Source: DASYAN01 sp036501345 (lineage in GTDB: Bacteria > Chloroflexota > Ktedonobacteria > Ktedonobacterales > Ktedonobacteraceae). Taken from it: a DNA stretch of 6,495 nt. The first letter of the stretch is position 1. The number at the start of each line of letters is the position of its first letter. Made by a program: the position numbers and the translations under genes. Shown here one piece after another: positions 1-6,152 of this stretch. A model generated the notes under the pieces. The model worked only from the letters and a program-made list of their open reading frames with translations. It made no database searches and was not told the DNA's origin. The DNA lies in assembly GCA_036501345.1 (NCBI GenBank), contig DASYAN010000405.1, positions 1-6,495 on the forward strand. The letters run 5' to 3'.

Positions 1-132
1 ACGTCAGGTAGGCACTTTCACTGCTTTAGGTTCTATGCCTCACCGAACCTGTTCCCTTGTCCGGGGGTATTTTTTGTCAGCGTTACTGCCGCACTCTTCT
101 TTGAAGAGAAGAAGGCTTGAAGGAGCAAAAAC
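1..132 (+). other. upstream region, possible tail of a preceding gene (frame undecided)
   Basis: Two of the three forward frames are open from the window edge. Frame 1 runs to a TGA at 118-120 and ends in a hydrophobic stretch followed by EEKKA. Frame 2 runs to a TGA at 134-136, which would overlap the GTG start of the next gene as GTGA. Frame 3 has a stop within the first ten bases. Neither translated tail (about 39 or 44 residues) matches a family I recognise, so the region may equally be untranslated leader. A small hairpin lies at 94-108 (CTCTTC-TTT-GAAGAG), and it is not followed by a T run. Confidence 0.3.
121..125 (+). promoter_or_regulatory. ribosome binding site deciding a GTG start
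   Basis: AGGAG lies 7 bases before the GTG at 133. It supports this start over the next in-frame ATG at 247, which would remove the N-terminal beta strand of the glycosyltransferase fold. Confidence 0.75.
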
Positions 133-1206
133 GTGAAGCGATTTATAAGGTCAGACGATGTACGGTCCAAATATGTCTCGATTATTGTTCCCGTCTACAA
201 TGAAGAGGAAAATGTTCCGTTGCTGCATGAGCGTATTCAGCAGGTAATGGAAAAGCAACAACTTTCCTATGAAGTCATTTATGTTGATGATGGCAGTAAG
301 GATGCTACCTTTGTTCAACTCAAACGTATTGTAATGCTTGATGAGCATGTCCAGGTTATACACTTCCGGCGCAATTTTGGGCAGACAGCAGCAATTACCG
401 CTGGAGTTGCTAATAGTAGTGGTGAAGTCCTGATTTTTATGGATGGTGATTTGCAGAATGATCCCATCGACATCCCACGCCTGCTAGCTAAGTTGGATGA
501 GGGCTACGATGTAGTCAGCGGTTGGCGCAAAGATCGCCAAGATGCCCATTTCAGCCGAAAGCTACCGTCGATGCTGGCAAATAAGTTGATTTCGTGTGTA
601 ATTGGTATAAAACTGCACGATTACGGATGCACGCTGAAAGCATATCGCTACGAAGTTTTCAAGCATATCTGTCTCTACGGAGAGATGCATCGCTTTATTC
701 CAGCCTATGCAGCACTAGCCGGAGCTTCGATCACTGAAATCGAGGTAATGCATCACGCACGGAAGTTTGGAAAGTCCAAATACGGTATATCACGTACTGG
801 CCGTGTGTTGTTAGATCTGATGACTTTGAAGTTTCTGGGCAGTTTCGGGACAAAGCCCTTGTATGCCTTTGGGATGCTAGGTCTGTCGTCTCTATTGCTA
901 GGCATGGCAATGCCGGGCTATGTGCTCGGCCGGAAGATATGTCATCCTCGTGTCCGTCTTCAACACACTTCATGGCTGCCGATCTCCATGCTGTTTTCGG
1001 TCTTCGGGCTGTTGAGTATTATGATGGGTTTGCTGGCAGAACTGCAGATGCGCACCTATTACGAGGCTCAAGATAAGCCAACATATGTGGTCAAGCATAT
1101 CCTGCCACAACCGAAGATGGATGCTATTGATGAGGCAATCATGCCCAGGTTGGAGGTCCTATCAGAAAGACGACACTCCAGTGCCAGTGTTCAGGTACAC
1201 CCCTAA
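133..1206 (+). CDS. family 2 glycosyltransferase, polyprenyl-phosphate (DPM1/GtrB/ArnC-like) type
   Basis: This is probably a membrane-bound enzyme that transfers a sugar from a nucleotide sugar to a polyprenyl phosphate at the cytoplasmic face. The GT-A domain fills residues 16-235. It shows the opening motif SIIVPVYNEEENV (16-28), VDDGS (51-55), the metal-binding DGD (D104, D106) within MDGDLQNDP, the family-typical GWRKDR (130-135), DYGCTLKAYR (163-172), HRFIP (186-190) and FGKSKYG (212-218). Two membrane helices follow at about 242-265 and 281-303, then the conserved RTYYEAQDKPTYVV segment. That is the normal architecture of the DPM1/GtrB/ArnC-like group. The 33-residue tail after 324 is not a conserved part of the family. 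The start is GTG with a good ribosome site. The sugar donor cannot be read from sequence. The next gene, 39 bases downstream, makes or modifies a nucleotide sugar, which fits a shared glycan pathway. Confidence 0.93.
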   Translation: MKRFIRSDDVRSKYVSIIVPVYNEEENVPLLHERIQQVMEKQQLSYEVIYVDDGSKDATFVQLKRIVMLDEHVQVIHFRRNFGQTAAITAGVANSSGEVLIFMDGDLQNDPIDIPRLLAKLDEGYDVVSGWRKDRQDAHFSRKLPSMLANKLISCVIGIKLHDYGCTLKAYRYEVFKHICLYGEMHRFIPAYAALAGASITEIEVMHHARKFGKSKYGISRTGRVLLDLMTLKFLGSFGTKPLYAFGMLGLSSLLLGMAMPGYVLGRKICHPRVRLQHTSWLPISMLFSVFGLLSIMMGLLAELQMRTYYEAQDKPTYVVKHILPQPKMDAIDEAIMPRLEVLSERRHSSASVQVHP

Positions 1207-1245
1207 TATCACCGGGAGATCATCAGCAAAAGAAAGTGAGAAATT

Positions 1246-2208
1246 ATGCACTGTCTAGTTACGGGTGTCGCAGGCTTTGTGGGATCGCATATCGCCGAAC
1301 GTTTGTTGGCAGATGGACATGAGGTTTGTGGGATTGATGCGTTCATTGATTACTATGATCGGTCTATCAAAGAGCAAAATCTGGAGAGGCCGCGTTGCTG
1401 GCGAGCGTTTAGCTTCATAGAAGGAAATCTGATCAATATGCCTCTGCTGCCTTTGCTTGAAGGTGTAGACTGGATCTTCCATCAGGCGGCACAGGCTGGG
1501 GTCCGAGCAAGCTGGGGCGAAGAGTTCGCCCGTTACGTTGAATGTAATGTACTAGCAACGCAGCGGCTCCTAGAAGCAACTTTGCGAATGGGAGGTATTA
1601 AACGCTTTGTGAATGCTTCCTCTTCTTCGATCTACGGTGATACGCCGCTGTTGCCAATTCAGGAGGATGCACCACTGCATCCAGTATCGCCCTATGGAGT
1701 GACGAAGCTTGCGGCTGAGAACTTGTGTACGTTGTACTATCGCAATTTTGATGTCCCGACTGTTTCCCTGCGCTACTTTACCGTCTATGGTCCCCGCCAG
1801 CGTCCAGATATGGCTTTCCATCGTTTTTGCAAAGCGCTTCTCCATAATGAGCCCATTCGTGTGTACGATGATGGGCTTCAGACGCGAGATTTCACGTATA
1901 TTGGAGATATTGTAGAGGCAAATATGCGGGCCGCAACCTCGGAGGCGGCAGTGGGGCAAGTAATGAATATTGCTGGGGGCTCATGTGTGGCGTTGCACAA
2001 TGTGGTGGAGTTGTTGCAGCAGATTAGCGGTATGCCTGTGAAGGTGACCTTTGAGACTAAGCAACATGGAGATGTACGCCATACGTTTGCGGATACACAG
2101 CGGGCACAGCAGTTGATTGACTACTATCCACGTGTGTCATTGCGGGATGGGCTGACAGGGGAGTTTAATTATGTGCAATCACAGTATAAGCAAATAGTTG
2201 GTGTGTAA
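1246..2208 (+). CDS. NAD-dependent nucleotide-sugar epimerase/dehydratase (extended SDR)
   Basis: This is a cytoplasmic short-chain dehydrogenase/reductase that probably epimerises or dehydrates an NDP-sugar. The N-terminal Rossmann motif is TGVAGFVGS (6-14; G7, G10, G13), with an acidic D31 at the end of strand 2 favouring NAD. HQAAQAGVRASW (79-90) is characteristic of UDP-glucose/UDP-glucuronate 4-epimerase-like members. The catalytic set is a Ser in the run at 125-128 plus Y150 and K154 (YxxxK). RYFTVYGPRQRPDMA (176-190) and RDFTYIGD (214-221) are the usual substrate-domain motifs. At 320 residues it has the normal length. The ribosome site is weak (AAGTGAG at 1234-1240), suggesting translation may depend partly on the upstream gene. 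It sits between a lipid-carrier glycosyltransferase and a flippase-like membrane protein, so precursor supply for a surface glycan is likely. The choice between 4-epimerase, uronate epimerase and dehydratase is open, so no symbol is given. Confidence 0.92.
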   Translation: MHCLVTGVAGFVGSHIAERLLADGHEVCGIDAFIDYYDRSIKEQNLERPRCWRAFSFIEGNLINMPLLPLLEGVDWIFHQAAQAGVRASWGEEFARYVECNVLATQRLLEATLRMGGIKRFVNASSSSIYGDTPLLPIQEDAPLHPVSPYGVTKLAAENLCTLYYRNFDVPTVSLRYFTVYGPRQRPDMAFHRFCKALLHNEPIRVYDDGLQTRDFTYIGDIVEANMRAATSEAAVGQVMNIAGGSCVALHNVVELLQQISGMPVKVTFETKQHGDVRHTFADTQRAQQLIDYYPRVSLRDGLTGEFNYVQSQYKQIVGV

Positions 2209-2217
2209 GAGGATATA

Positions 2218-3324
2218 ATGAGAACTCAGTTTCCGGTCTCGTTTGTTCCTTATGAGCAGGATAGGATACGCAGGCCTTCAAAGCTGCGACAGAATTATCT
2301 GCAGGTGTTGCTGGGGAATAAGCAGTTGAAGTTTGGATTACGGCTAACCTGTACAGTAGTTCTATTTGCTATTCTCTTGCGCTCTGTCTCTTGGTCGCTA
2401 TTGCTTGTGAAATTGCGCCAAGCCGATGCTGGATTGTTGCTAGTAGGGGTAATTATCGGGCTGTTTGGGGTAATTGTCAGCGCCTACCAGTGGCAGAGTT
2501 TGTTAAGTGCTGAGAAGATTCATATTGATCTGAGAAGACTGGTCAATCTATACTTGGTTGGTATTGCCTTCAATCACTTCCTGCCAACAGGTATGGGAGG
2601 CGATGTAGTAAAGGCGTACTATGTCGGGAAAGAGGGAGATAATCATTCTGGTTCAGCTAGTGCTGTGATAATGAGTCGCGTGACAGGTTTTTGGGGTATG
2701 CTACTCATTTCAGTGCCTACAATGATTATCTTGCACAGCTCCTTCAAGAGCGCATTGATTATTTCTTTCACAATTTCTTGCCTAGCAATGTGCTTGGCTT
2801 TGGGAGGGATCTTTTTGCTTGTAACGCTGTTGTCCAGGTTTACAAGCCGTTGGCTGAATAAGCGTGCATTTACTTCAGCTCTCAAGATCGGTACGACACT
2901 GCGCAATAGTATTGCACGCTCACGAACAATGAGTGCGGCAACGCTCTTTGGAATGCTTTTCCATATAACATCGGCACTGAACTATTACTGCCTAGCAAGT
3001 GCACTACACATTAATACGGTTCCATTAACTTTTTACCTAGTCGCAGTGCCATTTGTTTCTTTAGTCTCTTTCCTGCCAATCTCGTTCAACGGTTTTGGTG
3101 TGCGTGAAAGTGCGATTGTGTACATTTTTTCGATCTTAAATTACTGGTATATATCTCCTGAGGGATCACTCGTGTTAGCACTTTTGATGGATGTCGAGCT
3201 TTTACTCTTTGGGCTTATTGGCGGCTGCATTTACCTAGCAATGGGTACATGGAAGATCAAGACCGTTGAGACAAATGTCTCTGTGCAAACAGGTTTTAGT
3301 ATGAATAACTCTCAATTTAATTGA
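2218..3324 (+). CDS. UPF0104 / lysylphosphatidylglycerol synthase TM-region family (flippase-like) membrane protein
   Basis: This is a polytopic inner-membrane protein of the family that includes archaeal AglD and the flippase domain of MprF. Members are linked to lipid or lipid-linked-sugar handling. The two family hallmarks are present: NHFLPTGMGGDVVKAYYV (119-136) and LPISFNGFGVRESA (286-299). A charged cytoplasmic N-terminus of about 40 residues precedes roughly eight hydrophobic segments (near 41-57, 73-91, 107-125, 157-171, 181-203, 240-262, 268-288 and 321-342). The C-terminal 23 residues are polar. There is no C-terminal MprF aminoacyltransferase domain, so it is the stand-alone form. 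It starts 9 bases after the epimerase stop with AAGAGG at 2207-2212, so co-translation is likely. The pairing with a DPM1-like glycosyltransferase suggests a job in moving or processing the lipid-linked sugar, but the biochemical role of stand-alone members is not firmly established. Confidence 0.88.
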   Translation: MRTQFPVSFVPYEQDRIRRPSKLRQNYLQVLLGNKQLKFGLRLTCTVVLFAILLRSVSWSLLLVKLRQADAGLLLVGVIIGLFGVIVSAYQWQSLLSAEKIHIDLRRLVNLYLVGIAFNHFLPTGMGGDVVKAYYVGKEGDNHSGSASAVIMSRVTGFWGMLLISVPTMIILHSSFKSALIISFTISCLAMCLALGGIFLLVTLLSRFTSRWLNKRAFTSALKIGTTLRNSIARSRTMSAATLFGMLFHITSALNYYCLASALHINTVPLTFYLVAVPFVSLVSFLPISFNGFGVRESAIVYIFSILNYWYISPEGSLVLALLMDVELLLFGLIGGCIYLAMGTWKIKTVETNVSVQTGFSMNNSQFN

Positions 3325-3325
3325 G
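3311..3325. repeat. perfect 7-bp dyad over the stop codon
   Basis: CTCAATTTAATTGAG is a perfect inverted repeat with one central base. It covers the TGA of the flippase-like gene and overlaps the candidate -35 box at 3321-3326. It could be a regulator's operator, but a dyad this short and AT-rich can occur by chance. Confidence 0.3.
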
Positions 3326-3349
3326 GTGTAGACTGAATCGAGATAGAAA
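3321..3349 (+). promoter_or_regulatory. possible sigma-70-type promoter for the HlyD-like gene
   Basis: TTGAGG (3321-3326) and TAGAAA (3344-3349) each match the consensus at 4 of 6 positions and are separated by exactly 17 bases. They lie at the start of the 129-base gap before the HlyD-like gene, the longest gap between complete genes in the window. The match is weak and is supported mainly by position. No intrinsic terminator is seen in the gap, so read-through from upstream remains possible. Confidence 0.25.
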
Positions 3350-3444
3350 TAGTTGGTTTGAGACTGTTCCAAACGGCTTGATGTGCTTTGAGTCAGCTGT
3401 TCGTTGGACGCTGGGTGCTCTGAAAACCCGCAGTTTCCGGTTAT

Positions 3445-3448
3445 GAGG
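3445..3448 (+). promoter_or_regulatory. ribosome binding site, two candidate starts
   Basis: GAGG is followed 5 bases later by ATG at 3454 and 11 bases later by a second in-frame ATG at 3460. Spacing favours 3454. The proteins would differ by two residues only. Confidence 0.55.
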
Positions 3449-3453
3449 GAAAG

Positions 3454-4710
3454 ATGGCAATGGATGAACAAAAGCAATCTCGTATTATAGATGAGTATCT
3501 CAATGCTGATACTGATCCAGCACTCAGAAGCCAGAGGCCGCCAATGCGTAGCCGGGCAGTGGTACCAGCACTGAGAGAGCAACTTATCCGGGTACAGGCT
3601 GAGCCGAAGCAAGGGGAGATCCAGCAGGATTTCGTTCCCGGGTCGGTGCAGAAACCGCAGAGATCGTATACACGCCAGTCAAGAAAACTAGTGCTGGTCA
3701 CTGCCTGTGTGCTTTCGGTAGTCCTATTCTTGGGACTGGTCAGCTTTGTTTTCTTTAAGGTGTTCTTTACGGTGCACGATGTGACGGCTTTCCGTGTTGG
3801 CCATAGAAAGATGGTGAGCCAGTATATTGGAGGTGGCGGTATTATTTATCCACGCCAGCAAGTGACGATTTCATATCCTGCGCAATTGCATATTGTAGAT
3901 GTACTGGTCAAAGAAGGTGATCATGTGAAGCAAGGTCAACCTTTGATCAAGCTTGATCCCGATCAGGTCAATGCACAGCTCAATCGAGCCCAGGATGATG
4001 TGGATGCAGCACAGAGTTACCTCAACTCGGTCTCAGGCGCGGGCAATTCGGTTGCCATTGCAGCGGCGAATCAGGCCTTGGAACAGGCGCAGAGCAAACT
4101 CAAAGCACTCCAGGCACAAACATCATCTATTCTACACGACGATCAATTGGTCTCGCCAATCCAGGGAGTGGTGACCAATCTGAATGCAGCGCCCGGTTTA
4201 CAATTTGGCACTAACGCTTCATTACTAACGGTAATAGATCAGTCGAGCGTGATTATGCGTGCAAAGATCCCCCTGGAAAATCTAAGTCAGGTGCAGCTGG
4301 GAATGAACGCTCTGGTTACTCCATCAGCTCTTCCCAATCAGACCTTTAATGGGACCGTGACTGCCATTACGCCACAGGCCGATGCACAGACCGATACCTT
4401 CCAGGTGGATATTCAGGTTAATAATACGCAACAAATGTTGCTGACAGGAATGAGCGCCTTTGTGCGTATCCAGGGCCAGGTCAACGCGTTCGTTGTGCCA
4501 CGGTTGGCTGTGCTTAATCCCGATCGTGAATCTAGCGTCTTTGAGATCCGCGATGGGCACGCCTATCTCAAAGCAGTACATGTGTTGGGGCGCTCAACTG
4601 ATGATGTGTATGTCGACGATGGTCTGGCAGGCAATGATCTGATTGTATTGCTACCAATCCAGTTTATGCGACAAGGTCAGGAGGTCGATGTGGTCAGAAC
4701 CGAGCGGTAG
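3454..4710 (+). CDS. HlyD/MacA-like membrane-fusion (adaptor) protein, single-pass
   Basis: This is an adaptor that in known systems links an inner-membrane transporter or synthase to extracytoplasmic partners. Residues 1-78 form a polar, basic, proline-containing cytoplasmic tail, followed by one membrane helix (about 79-104). The exposed part has the usual order: first lipoyl half IVDVLVKEGDHVKQGQPLIKLD (about 147-168), a short alpha-hairpin rich in Gln and Ala (about 170-224), second lipoyl half from LVSPIQGVV (232-240) to LLTVID (257-262), a beta-barrel (about 265-340), and a membrane-proximal domain to residue 418. The hairpin is short, as in MacA-type rather than long TolC-reaching adaptors. 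The long N-terminal tail is unusual for efflux adaptors. No ABC, RND or MFS transporter is adjacent, and the next gene is a membrane TPR protein 24 bases away. An assembly role in surface-glycan export is an inference. Confidence 0.9.
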   Translation: MAMDEQKQSRIIDEYLNADTDPALRSQRPPMRSRAVVPALREQLIRVQAEPKQGEIQQDFVPGSVQKPQRSYTRQSRKLVLVTACVLSVVLFLGLVSFVFFKVFFTVHDVTAFRVGHRKMVSQYIGGGGIIYPRQQVTISYPAQLHIVDVLVKEGDHVKQGQPLIKLDPDQVNAQLNRAQDDVDAAQSYLNSVSGAGNSVAIAAANQALEQAQSKLKALQAQTSSILHDDQLVSPIQGVVTNLNAAPGLQFGTNASLLTVIDQSSVIMRAKIPLENLSQVQLGMNALVTPSALPNQTFNGTVTAITPQADAQTDTFQVDIQVNNTQQMLLTGMSAFVRIQGQVNAFVVPRLAVLNPDRESSVFEIRDGHAYLKAVHVLGRSTDDVYVDDGLAGNDLIVLLPIQFMRQGQEVDVVRTER

Positions 4711-4720
4711 TGTTGCTGTA

Positions 4721-4727
4721 GAGGAGG
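4721..4727 (+). promoter_or_regulatory. ribosome binding site that decides an ATG start
   Basis: GAGGAGG lies 4 bases before a GTG at 4732 and 7 bases before the adjacent in-frame ATG at 4735. The longer spacing and the better codon favour ATG 4735. Confidence 0.7.
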
Positions 4728-4734
4728 ATGTGTG

Positions 4735-6123
4735 ATGTTCATATCAGACTGTTCCAAACCGATACGTATCAATAAGGCGCCATATCGAGTGGTCATGCCA
4801 GCACTGGCTGGAAGTGTCTTAGGGGCGGCAAGCCTGCTCCCTTGGCTCAGTGATCCTCTGGGTAAACAGTTCTCTGCATGGCAACTGCCAGTCGATATGG
4901 GTTGGCAGTTGCGCAGTGGCGTGTTTAATTACGGATTGCTCTGTTACTTTGATGCACTTTTCGCTTTTTGGATAGCTTTGCAAGCGTGGAAATCTTTACG
5001 TGCTGAGAAGAAGGCACCAGCAGAGGTTCGGGCAAACTTCCCTCTGGCTAGGTGTTGTACAATTGCTGGTTTACTATGTCTGCTGCTGTCGATACTATTT
5101 CTTACGCAATACCTGTATACCGATATGGGAAGTGTTGCACAATTGACTAATCATGAAATTCAAGCTCAGCTTGTTAAGGCGAAGCTGGGTTATGGGTCAG
5201 CTGCACAAATTCTTCCCATTGAGACGATATCATTCGATCCAATTACGCAACGTGGACGTATGACGTTGCTACTAGATCAAATCGGTACTGGCAGTTTTCT
5301 CTCAGTAGCAGGTGCCTTGATACTGCTCATTTCACGTCAGCTCTTCCCACAGCCCGTACGGGCTGACTCTACAATGAAACGATGGACGATTCTGTGGAGT
5401 GGAGGGTCTGTTCTCACCCTATTGGTTTTGCTGGGGCGTGCTCCGGTGGCCATGGTTTGCAATTATCAAGCACAGCATTTGTTAGCACAAGGGGACTATG
5501 CCAAAGCGCTCAGTTGGTTGGATCGGGCAGAGAAACTTAATCCGTCGCTTGACCAGTTGCCCTCATACCATATCGAGCGCGGGCAGGCCTGGTATTTCTT
5601 GCATCCTGGGCAGCCAACGACAGATAGCCAAGTATATCTTGCTGCGTTCTATCGCCAGCAGAACGATTTTCTTTCGTCCTATCAGGAATTGCTTGCTGCA
5701 CGACAACGTGCTTCAGGAGCTCAGTGGGTACTGGATGAATTTGTCGTGACACTGGAGCGTTTAGCTGAGATGCCACATCCATTGAATGGTGCACCTAGAT
5801 TACGAGTGAATCGCGAAGAGTCATCGCTGATTTGGCTCTATCAGCTTAGTCAGACTGATCCTAGTAACGTATATGCTCATTATATGATTGGACGTATTCA
5901 ATATGATCTACAAGACTATAATCAATGTGAAGTGCAAATGTCAGCCGTTTTAAATGTGAATCAAGCAAATGGTATAGCGTCGTCGGCATATACCTATCTT
6001 GGATTGAGTAGCTTTGGACAGGGTGATTTAATTACTGGTCGCCAGTATCTGCTTAAGGCTGAGGCATTGGACCCGGCCTATCGTAACAATATTGCACGTG
6101 AAGAGATGTCTGGGCTCCGGTAG
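4735..6123 (+). CDS. polytopic membrane protein with C-terminal TPR domain
   Basis: I do not recognise a named family. Counting from the ATG at 4735, hydrophobic segments lie near residues 19-37, 65-84, 106-127, 186-201 and 218-241. The basic loops (KSLRAEKK around 86-93; RQLFPQPVRADSTMKR around 201-216) and the basic N-terminus fit an N-in, C-out topology with five helices, placing residues 242-462 outside. That part contains TPR-like helix pairs: YQAQHLLAQGDYAKALSWLD followed by RAEKLNPS (about 244-271), AHYMIGRIQYDLQDYNQCE (about 381-399), and AYTYLGLSSFGQGDLITG followed by RQYLLKAEALDPAY (about 418-449). The region between (about 275-370) is helical and may hold degenerate repeats. TPRs usually bind proteins, so it may scaffold the adjacent adaptor and the following membrane-anchored protein. 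A GTG three bases upstream is an alternative start. TPR assignment is by pattern, and function is unknown. Confidence 0.85.
   Translation: MFISDCSKPIRINKAPYRVVMPALAGSVLGAASLLPWLSDPLGKQFSAWQLPVDMGWQLRSGVFNYGLLCYFDALFAFWIALQAWKSLRAEKKAPAEVRANFPLARCCTIAGLLCLLLSILFLTQYLYTDMGSVAQLTNHEIQAQLVKAKLGYGSAAQILPIETISFDPITQRGRMTLLLDQIGTGSFLSVAGALILLISRQLFPQPVRADSTMKRWTILWSGGSVLTLLVLLGRAPVAMVCNYQAQHLLAQGDYAKALSWLDRAEKLNPSLDQLPSYHIERGQAWYFLHPGQPTTDSQVYLAAFYRQQNDFLSSYQELLAARQRASGAQWVLDEFVVTLERLAEMPHPLNGAPRLRVNREESSLIWLYQLSQTDPSNVYAHYMIGRIQYDLQDYNQCEVQMSAVLNVNQANGIASSAYTYLGLSSFGQGDLITGRQYLLKAEALDPAYRNNIAREEMSGLR
4881..4912. repeat. 10-bp perfect inverted repeat inside the TPR-protein gene
   Basis: GCAACTGCCA (4881-4890) and TGGCAGTTGC (4903-4912) are exact reverse complements with a 12-base loop. 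The mRNA could form a stable hairpin about 150 bases into the gene. There is no T run after it, so it does not look like an intrinsic terminator. At protein level the arms fall in two WQL-containing segments (WQLP and WQLR). Confidence 0.6.
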
Positions 6124-6138
6124 GATGGGTATCATATA

Positions 6139-6144
6139 GGGAGG
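6139..6144 (+). promoter_or_regulatory. ribosome binding site deciding a GTG start
   Basis: GGGAGG ends 8 bases before the GTG at 6153. The two ATGs at 6145 and 6148 are in a different frame and reach a TGA within a few codons, so GTG 6153 is the best start. Confidence 0.7.
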
Positions 6145-6152
6145 ATGATGAG

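Noticed and set aside
94..114. Alternative small hairpins (CTCTTC/GAAGAG or CTTCTT/AAGAAG) before the first gene, as a terminator or switch
   Set aside because: Stems are only 6 bp, no T run follows, and such purine/pyrimidine repeats pair in several ways by chance.
1570..1959. 129-codon open frame on the minus strand inside the epimerase gene
   Set aside because: The plus strand encodes a protein with every expected SDR motif across this stretch. The minus-strand product has no recognisable motif and a composition typical of an antisense shadow.
3425..3445. Intrinsic terminator in the gap before the HlyD-like gene
   Set aside because: The only stem available (AACC with GGTT) is about 4 bp, has mismatches and no T run after it.
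3381..3446. 21-codon open frame ending just before the HlyD-like gene, as a possible leader peptide
   Set aside because: It has no Shine-Dalgarno sequence before its ATG, no run of regulatory codons and no attenuator-like hairpins after it.
3454..3687. PilZ (c-di-GMP-binding) domain in the N-terminal tail of the HlyD-like protein
   Set aside because: An RxxxR-like string (RPPMR) is present, but the second PilZ motif DxSxxG is missing and 78 residues is too short for the domain.
3235..3701. Two overlapping minus-strand open frames across the gap before the HlyD-like gene
   Set aside because: They run antisense to well-supported genes at both ends, are rich in Cys and Ser in a random-looking way, and show no domain motifs.
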